Assembly: GCF_014764715.1 (NCBI RefSeq)
Contig: NZ_JACXXE010000002.1
Location: forward strand, 434,001-498,000
From: Bacillus crepusculi
Lineage (GTDB): Bacteria; Bacillota; Bacilli; Bacillales; Bacillaceae
Length of the DNA: 64,000 bases
Direction of reading: 5' to 3'
A program made the position numbers and the translations under genes. Shown here in pieces: positions 37,365 through 46,061 of the stretch (position 1 is the first letter of the stretch; each line of letters starts with the position of its first letter). The notes below the pieces were generated by a model that worked only from the letters and a program-made list of their open reading frames with translations, ran no database searches and was not told where the DNA came from.

Positions 37365-38417
37365 ATGAAGAAAAGGATGACACCGATTTTGCAGGATAAG
37401 CGAACACCTCAACAAAAACGATCATCACATGTTTGGTTCTTTTTGATATTTTTTCTGGCGGTCATTGGTTTGCTTACTGCCATGTTTTTTGCTGTTTCAT
37501 ATGGAGCAAAAACATTGTCTCTGCAAACGGTTTGGACAGCTGTATTTGACTACCAGTCAGATGTAACAGAGCAGCAGATCATCCACGAATTAAGGCTTCC
37601 GCGTGTTCTAGGGGCAGCCCTTGTTGGAGCGGCCTTTGCTGTAGCGGGCGCTCTCATGCAGGGCATCACAAGAAACCCGCTGGCAGATGCGGGGATTTTA
37701 GGTATTAATGGCGGTGCGATGTTTGTTGTTGCTCTCTGTTTTGCTTTTTTCCCAGGCATGCCTTATTCAGCACTCATGTTTTTTTCTTTTATCGGTGCTG
37801 TACTGAGTACCCTGCTGATTTTTGCGATTGGGGCGGCCGGTGGTGTATTGACACCGCTGCGGCTGACCGTTGCAGGAGCAGTTGTCGCCGCATTGCTTCA
37901 TGCGCTGAGCTCTGGAATCGCCATTTATTTTGATTTGAGTCAGGATCTGGCTTTTTGGTATGCAGGCGGTGTGGCTGGTGTGAAATGGCCGCAGCTGATG
38001 ATTCTTGCCCCGGTCATTCTCATTGTCATCGTATGGGCGGTGTTATTAGGGCGGTCACTGTCGTTACTTTCACTCGGTGAAGATGTAGCGGCGAATTTAG
38101 GGGTGAAAACACGGCAAGTGCGAATACTAGGAATGGCCGCAGCTGTTTTGCTCGCCGGGGTTTCTGTATCAGCAGTCGGGTCCATTGGGTTTGTCGGGCT
38201 CGTCATCCCGCATATCGCACGAAAGCTGGTTGGTGTGAACTATCGTTTCGTCATACCGATGTCAGCGATTTTAGGCGCTATGCTGCTTGTTTTTGCGGAT
38301 CTTGCCAGCCGCACAGTGAATCCACCAAGAGAGCTTGCCATTGGCGTGATGGTGGCACTTGTCGGTGTTCCTTTCTTCTTATACATTGCCAGAAAAGAAG
38401 GGAGGAACCTGTCATGA
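37365..38417 (+). CDS. FecCD-family siderophore ABC permease (first subunit)
   Basis: A 350-residue inner-membrane permease with 9-10 hydrophobic helices, of the BtuC/FecCD family for iron-siderophore import. Diagnostic segments: LRLPRVLGAALVGAAFAVAGALMQ-type region (~80), TRNPLADAGILGINGGA (~105), and GSIGFVGLVIPHIARKLVG (~275), which includes the coupling helix to the ATPase. The start is uncertain: ATG 37365 has no obvious ribosome site, and ATG 37377 is directly preceded by AAAAGG. Overlaps the next gene by 4 bases. Under a Fur box. Confidence 0.88.
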   Translation: MKKRMTPILQDKRTPQQKRSSHVWFFLIFFLAVIGLLTAMFFAVSYGAKTLSLQTVWTAVFDYQSDVTEQQIIHELRLPRVLGAALVGAAFAVAGALMQGITRNPLADAGILGINGGAMFVVALCFAFFPGMPYSALMFFSFIGAVLSTLLIFAIGAAGGVLTPLRLTVAGAVVAALLHALSSGIAIYFDLSQDLAFWYAGGVAGVKWPQLMILAPVILIVIVWAVLLGRSLSLLSLGEDVAANLGVKTRQVRILGMAAAVLLAGVSVSAVGSIGFVGLVIPHIARKLVGVNYRFVIPMSAILGAMLLVFADLASRTVNPPRELAIGVMVALVGVPFFLYIARKEGRNLS

Positions 38418-39415
38418 AGGAGAAACAGCGTGCTCTTATCGTGACAGTCGTCTTGCTTTGCCTGAGTGCTGCTGTGGTGCTGTATAGTTTAAATACTGGC
38501 ACGCTGAAACTCAGTCCCATCGTTGTTGTCAAAACGTTATTTGGCTTTGGAGATTTCCAAAGTGAGACAGTGCTGTTTGATTATCGTCTCCCGCGAATTG
38601 TCGTGACGCTTCTAGCGGGAATGGGTCTTGGCATTGCAGGCGGCATTTTGCAGAGTTTATCTCGTAATCCACTCGCCGATCCTGGGATTATTGGACTGAA
38701 TGCAGGGGCAGCATTTGGCTTAATTGTGTTTGTGACGTATTTCCACGCACTTGAAGGCAATCCGTCTCTTCTTATTCCGCTCTTTACATTTGGCGGCGGA
38801 CTACTTGCGGCAGCGGTCATCGTGCTCCTTGCGTATGACCGGCATGAAGGGCTTGTTCCTATCCGGCTGATCCTAGTAGGAATCGCGGTTGCTGCGGGGT
38901 TTAGTGCATTGACTTTATATTTGTCATTGAAGCTGGATGAAGATACATACACGTTTGCTTCAAGGTGGCTTGTGGGCAATGTATGGGGCAGAGACTGGAT
39001 TCACGTGTTAGCACTTCTGCCTTGGATTGTCTGCCTTGTGCCGCTTACGCTGATGCAGTCAAGCACGCTCAATGCATTGACGTTAGGAGATGCTGTCGCT
39101 TCAAGTGTAGGTGTACGTGTGCAGCTTAAACGTCTCTTTTTACTTACCTTAGCGGTTGGCCTGGCTAGTGCGAGTGTGTCGATGACAGGCGGAATTGGCT
39201 TTATTGGTCTCGTCGCACCGCATTTGGCTAGGCGGCTTGTCGGCTCACTGCATCAGCACTTTTTACCGGTTAGTGCACTGCTTGGGGTGTTGATTTTGGT
39301 CAGTGCCGATACAATCGGACGTTCCATCTTTGCTCCAAATGCCATCCCAGCGGGTGTGGTTGTAGCGTTTATCGGCGCCCCGTATTTTCTCTATTTATTA
39401 ACAAAAACGAAATAA
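38414..39415 (+). CDS. FecCD-family siderophore ABC permease (second subunit)
   Basis: A 333-residue partner permease with the same family segments: YRLPRIVVTLLAGMGLGIAG (~56), LSRNPLADPGIIGLNAGAAF (~83), and GGIGFIGLVAPHLARRLVG (~258). It forms a heterodimer with the upstream gene product. Followed after 21 bases by the binding-protein gene. No ATPase gene is in the operon; in B. subtilis a shared ATPase such as YusV serves several such systems, which is the likely case here. Confidence 0.88.
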   Translation: MKEKQRALIVTVVLLCLSAAVVLYSLNTGTLKLSPIVVVKTLFGFGDFQSETVLFDYRLPRIVVTLLAGMGLGIAGGILQSLSRNPLADPGIIGLNAGAAFGLIVFVTYFHALEGNPSLLIPLFTFGGGLLAAAVIVLLAYDRHEGLVPIRLILVGIAVAAGFSALTLYLSLKLDEDTYTFASRWLVGNVWGRDWIHVLALLPWIVCLVPLTLMQSSTLNALTLGDAVASSVGVRVQLKRLFLLTLAVGLASASVSMTGGIGFIGLVAPHLARRLVGSLHQHFLPVSALLGVLILVSADTIGRSIFAPNAIPAGVVVAFIGAPYFLYLLTKTK

Positions 39416-39436
39416 AAAATGAAAGAGGAATCCATC

Positions 39437-40333
39437 ATGAAAAAATTACTTGTGTTTGGTTTAACGATCTGTTTCTTGATTCTTGCTGCTTGCGGTCAAC
39501 AGGAAACAAAAAATACGACCAATCAAAATGAACATGGCACACCAAAGATTGCTTCCTTGTCTATCCACTTAACAAATGACTTATTAGCACTCGGTATCAA
39601 GCCTGCTGGCTCTGTCGTAGGAGGAGACTTAAAAGATTTTCTTCCACATGCGAAAAAGCAGCTGAGCAATACGAAGAAGCTGGGCATTGCAGCAGATCCA
39701 GATATGGAGTCACTGCTTGCTTTAAAACCAGATGTCATTTATGTCGATGAAGAACTAGCTGGACAAGACTTATCGAAATTCAAGAAAATCACCAAAACCG
39801 AAGTATTTAATTTAAATGATGGCACGTGGCGGGACCATTTGAAAAAAATCGGCAAGCTCGTCAATAAAGAAAAAGAAGCCGATCAATATATCAAGGACTA
39901 CAATCAAGAAGCAAAAGAAGTGAAATCACTCATCCAGAAAAAGATTGGAAATGGAAAAGTGATGGCGATTCGTGTAACAGCAAAGGAGCTTCGAGTATTT
40001 AGCATGAAGCGTCCAATGGGTCCTATTTTATACGAGGATTTGGGGCTGACACCTGTTGATGGTGTGAAAAAGCTGGATAGCAAACGGCCATTCGAAGTCA
40101 TTTCTCAAGAGGTTCTTCCTGACTATGATGCAGATGCTATTTTTGTCGTCGTCAACCGTGATGATAAAGCGCAGCAGGCATTCAAACAATTAGAACAGAC
40201 ACCGATCTGGAAAGGCTTAAAAGCCGTGAAGAAAAACCAAGTCTATCCGATTGCTGATCAGCCATGGCTTGATTACTCAGCACTAGGCAATAAAATGGCA
40301 TTGGATGAAGCAAAAGAGATGTTTTCTAAATAA
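39437..40333 (+). CDS. Siderophore-binding lipoprotein
   Basis: A 298-residue periplasmic-binding-protein-like lipoprotein that delivers ferric siderophore to the two permeases. Lipobox LAAC (residues ~18-21; FLILAACGQQ) after a hydrophobic signal, then the class-III binding fold: KIASLSIHLTNDLLALGIKP, MESLLALKPDVIYVDEE, a long connecting helix (~140-170), and WKGLKAVKKNQVYPI. ATG 39437 has AAAGAGGAA upstream. Related to the YfiY/YhfQ group, but the siderophore cannot be named. Substrate for Lgt (2778). Confidence 0.88.
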   Translation: MKKLLVFGLTICFLILAACGQQETKNTTNQNEHGTPKIASLSIHLTNDLLALGIKPAGSVVGGDLKDFLPHAKKQLSNTKKLGIAADPDMESLLALKPDVIYVDEELAGQDLSKFKKITKTEVFNLNDGTWRDHLKKIGKLVNKEKEADQYIKDYNQEAKEVKSLIQKKIGNGKVMAIRVTAKELRVFSMKRPMGPILYEDLGLTPVDGVKKLDSKRPFEVISQEVLPDYDADAIFVVVNRDDKAQQAFKQLEQTPIWKGLKAVKKNQVYPIADQPWLDYSALGNKMALDEAKEMFSK

Positions 40334-40346
40334 AGGCACATGAATG

Positions 40347-40386
40347 AAGGCATTATTCCTCACATAGGAATGATGTCTCTTTTTTT
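40347..40386 (+). terminator. Terminator of the siderophore operon
   Basis: AGGCATTATTCCT-CACAT-AGGAATGATGTCT, an imperfect long stem, followed by CTTTTTTT. Confidence 0.85.
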
Positions 40387-40476
40387 GGTTCGTTCTTCTA
40401 CTTAGCCGTTTTTGGCATACATATGAGAGAGAACGAGCAGTCATACCCGTGTGTAGGGGAAAGGGAGGGGTTACAG

Positions 40477-40701
40477 TTGGAGGTTCAAAAAATTAGTGCA
40501 GGTACGATTGCAAGGCTTGTGTTGCTTTTGCTCGCGCTTGTGAACAGTGCTCTAACCGCTGCGGGAAAAAGCCCAATTCCTATTGATGAAGAAGGCATTC
40601 AGCAATTCATCACGTTGGCTTTTCTTGGGATGACATCACTATGGGCCTATTGGAAAAACAATGATATTACGAAAAAAGCACGAACAAAAAAAGAAGAATG
40701 A
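40477..40701 (+). CDS. SPP1-type phage holin, isolated
   Basis: A 74-residue protein of the SPP1 phage holin family (XhlB-like). It begins MEVQKISAGTIARLVLLLLALVNSAL with helix 1, a loop KSPIPIDEEGIQQ that is typical of the family, helix 2 (FITLAFLGMTSLWAYW), and a basic tail KNNDITKKARTKKEE. The TTG at 40477 follows GGGAGGGG with good spacing; the upstream in-frame ATG has no ribosome site. No endolysin or other phage gene is nearby, and the gene has its own terminator, so it is either a prophage relic or a domesticated holin. Confidence 0.8.
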   Translation: MEVQKISAGTIARLVLLLLALVNSALTAAGKSPIPIDEEGIQQFITLAFLGMTSLWAYWKNNDITKKARTKKEE

Positions 40702-40704
40702 GAG

Positions 40705-40737
40705 AAAAGAGCCTTTTGTGATAAAAGGCTCTTTTTT
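40705..40737 (+). terminator. Terminator after the holin gene
   Basis: AAAAGAGCCTTTT-GTGAT-AAAAGGCTCTTTTTT, perfect 13-base stem. Confidence 0.9.
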
Positions 40738-40785
40738 ACGAAGCGTCAAACGCCTCTCCCCGCAATTTGATTCTTCCTGAAAGGC

Positions 40786-41253
40786 TTACGCCCGGCGTTC
40801 TCCCATGTTAGTAAGGAATGCTTTCACTTCCTCAATGCTTAAGCCGATAGCTTTCGCTTCACTCATAAGACGCTTCCACTCTGACATATTCGAATCGGTC
40901 AGCTTTCTATGGGTGACATGTAACGTCTTTTCCTCCTGCTCCTTTCGGTACGTTTGGAGCAGCTGATAGAGCTTTTCTTTAGGCATGCCAGATTGGACGG
41001 CATTGACTATATGCTCCCGCCATTCCTGTTCACCTTCAGATGAATGAAACATCATTGTCTCTGCATCAAACAGCTCTTGTAAATCAATTTCTAGTGATGA
41101 GGATACCTTTTTTAAAAACTGGACAGATGGATTCCGGTGGACGCCCCGCTCAATTTTACTCAAATATGACTTAGAGATATGAGCATCTTCAGCCAATTGC
41201 TGAATCGAGAGTCCTTTCCTCTTGCGGTAAATTCGTATCACCTTGCCTATCAT
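40786..41253 (-). CDS. slrR: Biofilm regulator SlrR
   Basis: SinR paralogue that forms a heteromer with SinR, relieves eps and tapA repression, and represses motility and autolysin genes. The 155-residue protein has an N-terminal Xre-type helix-turn-helix (IRIYRKRKGLSIQQLAEDAH, then ISKSYLSKIERGVH, ~residues 7-40) and a C-terminal SinI/SinR-like dimerisation helix pair (~115-150; KLTDSNMSEWKRLMSEAKAI). Length and position divergent from epsA agree with B. subtilis SlrR. SinR-type sites in the shared upstream region probably control it too. Confidence 0.92.
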   Translation of the reverse strand: MIGKVIRIYRKRKGLSIQQLAEDAHISKSYLSKIERGVHRNPSVQFLKKVSSSLEIDLQELFDAETMMFHSSEGEQEWREHIVNAVQSGMPKEKLYQLLQTYRKEQEEKTLHVTHRKLTDSNMSEWKRLMSEAKAIGLSIEEVKAFLTNMGERRA

Positions 41254-41323
41254 TCGATATATGATCTCCCTTCTCCCTGGCGATTAGTTCTGCGACCTTT
41301 TCGTTCATTATAAGAAATAAATT

Positions 41324-41401
41324 GTTCTTTATAAAATTCAAAAACGTAAGAAACAGGAAGTAAACAAAAGAAAACGAACGATTTTGTTCTTTAAAAAGAA
41401 C
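41324..41401. promoter_or_regulatory. SinR operators between slrR and epsA
   Basis: SinR binds GTTCTYT. GTTCTTT occurs at 41324-41330 and 41386-41392, and as AAAGAAC at 41395-41401. The last two form the 16-base palindrome GTTCTTTAAAAAGAAC, a two-site arrangement suited to the SinR dimer. Confidence 0.8.
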
Positions 41402-41444
41402 TATAAGACCTATTATGACATTTTTCTTTGCGGGTATTATCTTT

Positions 41445-41450
41445 TATAAT
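41445..41450 (+). promoter_or_regulatory. -10 box of the eps operon promoter
   Basis: TATAAT 60 bases before epsA with no recognisable -35 (TTTTCT at 17-base spacing), as expected for a promoter that needs an activator such as RemA in B. subtilis. Confidence 0.55.
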
Positions 41451-41510
41451 CCAATCATTAACAAAAAGAAACCATATATAACCTTTTTATGATGAAATCG
41501 GGAGGTATCT

Positions 41511-42242
41511 ATGAATGAGAATATAGGTTTTAAGCAGCTGTTTTCTGTCATTAAAGAGAAAATGGCCCTTCTGATCCTGATTGTCCTGATCATAACGGGC
41601 ATTTCAGCCTACTATCAGTTCTATGTCTCGACTCCTGTATATCAGGCAACCACTCAAATTCTTGTTCATAAACGTAGCAATGACGCACAAGCGAATTTAA
41701 ACGATATTCAGATGAACCTTCAATATACACGTACCTTTCAAGTCCTGTTAAAAAGTCCCATCGTCATTGAAAAAGTAAAAGAAACGCTCAATCTCACAGA
41801 ATCAGCTGAAGGATTAAAACACAAAATTGCCACAAGTACAGAAAATGAGTCTGAGGTCATAAATATTTCTGTACAAGATGAGGACCGTGCGAAGGCAGTA
41901 GCGATTGCGAATACGGCAACAGCGGTGCTACAGGAAGAAATAAAAAAAACCATGAATATGGATCGCATTAATGTTTTGTCTGAAGCCAAGCTGTCCAACA
42001 CGATTCTCATGAATTCAAGGAAATTCGTTCATATTGTACTAGCACTGGGCGCCTCTTTATTAGGGGGAATGACACTCATTTTCTTAATGAATCTACTCGA
42101 CGATACTGTAAAACGAACACATCAAATAAGAGAAGAGATCGGATTGCCGTCGCTCGGCAGTGTCTATCAGATGCAAGCAGACAGGAGGGCAAAAAAAGAC
42201 AAGCAGTCCGTCATAACGGGAGGACAGAACATTGATCTTTAA
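41511..42242 (+). CDS. epsA: EpsA, Wzz-type modulator of the exopolysaccharide tyrosine kinase
   Basis: Membrane adaptor that activates the EpsB kinase and influences polymer export. The 243-residue protein has two transmembrane helices ([17 protein letters not shown], ~residues 19-35, and [20 protein letters not shown], ~176-195) flanking an extracellular Wzz domain, and ends in a short cytoplasmic tail that in this family binds the kinase. GGGAGGT precedes the ATG. First gene of the eps operon. Confidence 0.94.
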   Translation: MNENIGFKQLFSVIKEKMALLILIVLIITGISAYYQFYVSTPVYQATTQILVHKRSNDAQANLNDIQMNLQYTRTFQVLLKSPIVIEKVKETLNLTESAEGLKHKIATSTENESEVINISVQDEDRAKAVAIANTATAVLQEEIKKTMNMDRINVLSEAKLSNTILMNSRKFVHIVLALGASLLGGMTLIFLMNLLDDTVKRTHQIREEIGLPSLGSVYQMQADRRAKKDKQSVITGGQNIDL

Positions 42243-42915
42243 GAGGAAAAAAAGAGAAAAGAGAGATTTATCCTGTATTTCTGTATTACATCCTCATTCT
42301 GTCATTGCGGAACAATTCCGCACGATCCGAACGAATATCGAATTCACATCGATCCAGACAAGATTGAAATCCATTTTGGTGACATCCTCCTTGCCGAAGG
42401 AAGGGAAATCATTTACGGCTGCAAACTTAGCAGCTGTTTTTGCACAGCAGAAAAAGCGAGTCCTGCTCATGGATGCTGATTTGCGAAAGCCGGCTGTTCA
42501 TGAATACTTTGACCTGAGTCATCATACCGGTTTGACCAATGTGCTATTAAATAATTGCAGCTTGGAGGAAGCGATTTTACCTACACCAATTGAGCATTTG
42601 GAGCTGCTTCCAAGCGGGACCATTCCGCCAAATCCAGCTGAGCTGCTCTCCTCTTCTGTGATGAAGCAGCTATTTTATGAGATCGAACAGCAATATGACA
42701 TGGTGATCGTTGATTCTGCGCCGCTTCTGCCAGTTGCAGATGCTAAGATCCTGGCGAACCGGACGGATGGAAGCATTCTTGTTGTCTTAAGCGGCAAAAC
42801 AAAGATTGCCGCCGTGAAAAAGTCAAAAGAAGTGTTAGAAGGAACAACAGGAAAATTGCTTGGGGCTATGCTAAATGGAAAGAAAGAGAAAAAAGGCAGG
42901 CTGTATATGTATTAA
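42232..42915 (+). CDS. epsB: EpsB, bacterial tyrosine kinase
   Basis: BY-kinase that autophosphorylates on C-terminal tyrosines and regulates exopolysaccharide synthesis. The 227-residue protein has Walker [17 protein letters not shown] (~residue 54), Walker A' [10 protein letters not shown] (~82), Walker [11 protein letters not shown] (~160), and a C-terminal GRLYMY with two tyrosines. TTG start at 42232 with GGGAGG upstream, overlapping epsA by 11 bases. With EpsA it forms the split Wzc system of Gram-positives. It is followed by the EAR element. Confidence 0.94.
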   Translation: MIFKRKKREKRDLSCISVLHPHSVIAEQFRTIRTNIEFTSIQTRLKSILVTSSLPKEGKSFTAANLAAVFAQQKKRVLLMDADLRKPAVHEYFDLSHHTGLTNVLLNNCSLEEAILPTPIEHLELLPSGTIPPNPAELLSSSVMKQLFYEIEQQYDMVIVDSAPLLPVADAKILANRTDGSILVVLSGKTKIAAVKKSKEVLEGTTGKLLGAMLNGKKEKKGRLYMY

Positions 42916-43079
42916 AAAGATTGATAGGTGATGTCTCCTAATCTTTAACAACGGAGGCACTCGACCCTGCTGTGGGCATAATAGATGCCTTAGATGCGCG
43001 TCATCAATAGTGGGGTGTGAGGACGGGTTTGATGCCCATTTTACGTAAGAATAGTGATCTTGAAAAAGGGGGAGGAGCG
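42916..43079 (+). ncRNA. EAR element (eps-associated antitermination RNA)
   Basis: The 164-base epsB-epsC gap is the position of the EAR RNA in B. subtilis, a cis-acting processive antiterminator needed to transcribe the long operon. Structure visible here includes GGCAT-AATAG-ATGCC (42975-42989) within the GACCCTGCTGTGGGCA region, and further GC-rich pairing possibilities (GGGTTTGATGCCC, 43024-43036). Exact ends are not known; the element probably spans about 42925-43060. The call rests on position and resemblance, not on a covariance search. Confidence 0.75.
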
Positions 43080-44954
43080 TTGACTTACGCCCAAAGATTA
43101 TCAATCATCGTGGCACTAGATTCATATCTCATTTTAGTTGCTGTCTTTTTTGGTTTTCAATTTGTCCAAGAAGCGGCGTTAACTGTCTATACATTTGAAA
43201 TGCTCGTCATTTCTTCACTCAGTCTGCTCATTGGACACCATGTGTTTGCCTATATGTTTCATGTGTACAAGCAAGTATGGGCATACACAGGGGTTAGAGA
43301 GCTATTTTCTTTAATGAAGACCTTTGTGTGTTCTTTTTTATTTTCGATGACAATGCTGTACATTTTCGTGCAGACATGGCCATTTCGATTTTTATTCATT
43401 GTTTGGCTTTTCCATACTTTGTTCATCGGTGCATCTCGTATGGCATCTAGACTATTTCATGATGGCGCAAAGCGGCTACAGGTAGAAAAGGAGCGGGCAT
43501 TAATCATTGGTGCCGGATCTGCCGGGACCATTATTGTTCGTCAGCTTCAGCAGTCAAGTGACGTACATATTGAGCCAGTCGCCTTCATTGATGATGACAA
43601 AACGAAGCACAGGCTTGAAGTCATGGGTCTTCCCGTCCTTGGTGGAAAAGAACATATTCAAACAGCTGTTGCGATGATGGATATTCAAAAGATCATTATC
43701 GCCATTCCGTCCAAAAGCAGCCACACCTTAAAAGGGCTGTATAAGGAATGTGTAGCGACTGGGGTCAAAACGCAGATCATGCCGGAAATGGAGCAGATTT
43801 TAAAAGGAACCCATGCGCTGAATCAATTACGGGATGTACAGCCAGAGGATTTGCTTGGAAGAGAGCCGATTCAATTAGATACAAGCCGTCTATCCGTTCA
43901 CCTAAAAGGAAAAACGATTATGGTGACAGGGGCAGGCGGGTCCATCGGGTCAGAAATCTGTCGTCAAATTTGTGTATTTGCCCCCCGGGCGATTGTGCTT
44001 GTGGGACATGGAGAATTTAGCATTCATTCTATTTTACTAGAGCTGAAAGAATTGTATGGAGATAGCATTAGCCTATATCCACAAATTGCGGATATTCAAG
44101 ATAAACAAAAAATGAGTGAAATCATTGGTCATTTTCAGCCGGACATGATTTATCATGCTGCCGCACATAAGCATGTCCCGCTCATGGAGATCAGTCCGAA
44201 AGAAGCGGTGAAAAACAATATTATCGGGACAAAAAATGTCGCAGAAGCCGCACATGAACACGGCATCGAAACATTTGTCCTCATATCATCTGACAAAGCG
44301 GTGAACCCTGCCAATGTGATGGGCGCCACAAAGCGCTTTGCTGAAATGCTGATCATGCAAATGGGGGCAAGCAGTGAAACGAAATTTGTAGCCGTTCGAT
44401 TTGGAAATGTACTCGGAAGCAGGGGGAGCGTCATCCCAATCTTTAAAAAACAAATCGAAAAAGGTGGACCTGTGACGGTCACGCACCCCGCCATGACAAG
44501 ATATTTTATGACCATTCCGGAGGCATCAAGGCTTGTCATTCAGGCAGGCGCACTGGCAGAAGGAAGACAGATTTTTGTGTTAGATATGGGGGAGCCAGTG
44601 AAAATTGTTGACCTCGCCGAAAACCTCATTCACCTCTCGGGCTACACCACAGACCAGATTCCGATCACCTTCACGGGCATTCGTCCCGGAGAGAAAATGT
44701 ACGAGGAGTTACTCAACCAGCATGAAAAAGCACAGGAGCAAATTTTTCCGAAAATTCATATCGGTCATGCGCTGGATGGCGATCCATATGTGCTGAACCG
44801 CTTTATCCATGAATTTGACATGATGAGTGACGATCAAATGAGACAGGCATTATTTGCTGCCATTGAGTCGCATGATTTGTTGTCTGAACAGCTGAAAAGA
44901 GAGGAGGAACCGCTTGCCAATGAAGAAAAAAGTCTTGTTTTGCGCAACGGTTGA
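43080..44954 (+). CDS. epsC: EpsC, UDP-sugar 4,6-dehydratase/epimerase (membrane)
   Basis: Makes UDP-2-acetamido-2,6-dideoxy-hexos-4-ulose, an early intermediate of the exopolysaccharide precursor. The 624-residue protein has four N-terminal transmembrane helices, a CoA-binding-like Rossmann domain (LIIGAGSAGTIIVRQL, ~140), and a C-terminal CapD/FlaA1-type SDR domain with VTGAGGSIGSEICRQ (~285), AAAHKHVPLME (~363), and MGATKRFAEM (~422) carrying the catalytic Lys with a Met in place of the usual Tyr. The TTG at 43080 follows GGGGGAGGAG; an upstream GTG/ATG region belongs to the EAR gap. Confidence 0.93.
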   Translation: MTYAQRLSIIVALDSYLILVAVFFGFQFVQEAALTVYTFEMLVISSLSLLIGHHVFAYMFHVYKQVWAYTGVRELFSLMKTFVCSFLFSMTMLYIFVQTWPFRFLFIVWLFHTLFIGASRMASRLFHDGAKRLQVEKERALIIGAGSAGTIIVRQLQQSSDVHIEPVAFIDDDKTKHRLEVMGLPVLGGKEHIQTAVAMMDIQKIIIAIPSKSSHTLKGLYKECVATGVKTQIMPEMEQILKGTHALNQLRDVQPEDLLGREPIQLDTSRLSVHLKGKTIMVTGAGGSIGSEICRQICVFAPRAIVLVGHGEFSIHSILLELKELYGDSISLYPQIADIQDKQKMSEIIGHFQPDMIYHAAAHKHVPLMEISPKEAVKNNIIGTKNVAEAAHEHGIETFVLISSDKAVNPANVMGATKRFAEMLIMQMGASSETKFVAVRFGNVLGSRGSVIPIFKKQIEKGGPVTVTHPAMTRYFMTIPEASRLVIQAGALAEGRQIFVLDMGEPVKIVDLAENLIHLSGYTTDQIPITFTGIRPGEKMYEELLNQHEKAQEQIFPKIHIGHALDGDPYVLNRFIHEFDMMSDDQMRQALFAAIESHDLLSEQLKREEEPLANEEKSLVLRNG

Positions 44955-46059
44955 TTATCATTTTAAGGCATTCCATCTTCCATATTTCCGGTGGTTTCAG
45001 AGGCAAGGATGGGAAGTGCATACAGCGGCAAATGGTCAACTTGAGCTGCCCTATGTGGATCAAGCTCACTCGATTCCGATTCAGCGCTCACCTTTTCATT
45101 TGCGCAACCGGCTTGCGTATGTGGAGCTGAAGAAGCTGTTAGCGAAAGAGCATTACGACTTTATCCATTGTCACACACCGATGGGAAGTGTCATTGGCAG
45201 GCTGGCAGCCAAAAGCACGCGGAAAAAAGGGACGAAGGTTCTCTACACAGCACATGGGTTTCACTTTTGGCAGGGAGCACCGCTTCAAAACTGGCTGCTC
45301 TATTATCCAATTGAGAGGTGGCTCGTCCAATATACAGATGCTCTGATCACCATTAATGGAGAAGATTTTGAAAGAGCAGATCGTCTATCAAAAGAGCGGG
45401 TATCTGTGCATTATGTGCCCGGTATGGGCGTGGATATGAACCGGTTTGCACCCGTCGATGACAAGGAAAAACAGCGCCTTCGCACAGCCTATGGCTTTTC
45501 TCCGAAAGATTTTATTGTGCTGTGTGCTGGCGAATTAAATGCAAATAAAAACCAAGGGATGCTCATCAAAGCATGTGCACAGCTGTCTAGGAAAATTCCG
45601 AATGTGAAGATCGTGTTTGCCGGGGAAGGGACGATGAGGCCAAGCTATGAAAAGCTGGTACGCCAGTTGAAGCTTGAGCAGCATGTTCACTTTGCTGGTT
45701 TTTGCAAACAAATCGAGGAATGGATGCATGTGAGTGATGTATGCGTGTCAACCAGTCTGAGAGAAGGGCTCGGCATGAATCTGCTTGAAGCGATGTCTGC
45801 TGAGAAGCCAGTCATTGCAACGGAAAATAGAGGGCACTGTGAGCTTGTCAAACATGGTGTGAATGGCTTTTTAGTCGAACCGCAAGATGTGAATGGTTTA
45901 GCTGATTATTTGCAGCAGCTTTATTACAAAAAAGATCAGCTACCTCTCATGGGAAAAGCGGGTCGTTCCATCGCTCATGCATTTGCACAGGAGCAGACGG
46001 TGAGTGCTATGGAGGAAATTTATACAGCCTATATGGACCAAGCAGAGAAGGTGATGTGA
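44920..46059 (+). CDS. epsD: EpsD, GT4 glycosyltransferase
   Basis: Probable sugar transferase in repeat-unit assembly. The 379-residue GT-B protein starts MKKKVLFCATVDYHFKAFHL and has HCHTPMGSVIGRLAA (~83), GVDMNRFAPV (~170), and the GT4 nucleotide-sugar motif SLREGLGMNLLEAMSAEKPV (~282). ATG 44920 is 12 bases from GAGGAGG; a TTG two codons earlier (44914) has better spacing (6), so translation may begin there. Overlaps the end of epsC. Confidence 0.92.
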   Translation: MKKKVLFCATVDYHFKAFHLPYFRWFQRQGWEVHTAANGQLELPYVDQAHSIPIQRSPFHLRNRLAYVELKKLLAKEHYDFIHCHTPMGSVIGRLAAKSTRKKGTKVLYTAHGFHFWQGAPLQNWLLYYPIERWLVQYTDALITINGEDFERADRLSKERVSVHYVPGMGVDMNRFAPVDDKEKQRLRTAYGFSPKDFIVLCAGELNANKNQGMLIKACAQLSRKIPNVKIVFAGEGTMRPSYEKLVRQLKLEQHVHFAGFCKQIEEWMHVSDVCVSTSLREGLGMNLLEAMSAEKPVIATENRGHCELVKHGVNGFLVEPQDVNGLADYLQQLYYKKDQLPLMGKAGRSIAHAFAQEQTVSAMEEIYTAYMDQAEKVM

Positions 46060-46061
46060 GC

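Noticed and set aside
44281-44540. Antisense frame over epsC with hydrophobic stretches
   Set aside because: Shadow of the conserved SDR domain; no ribosome site.
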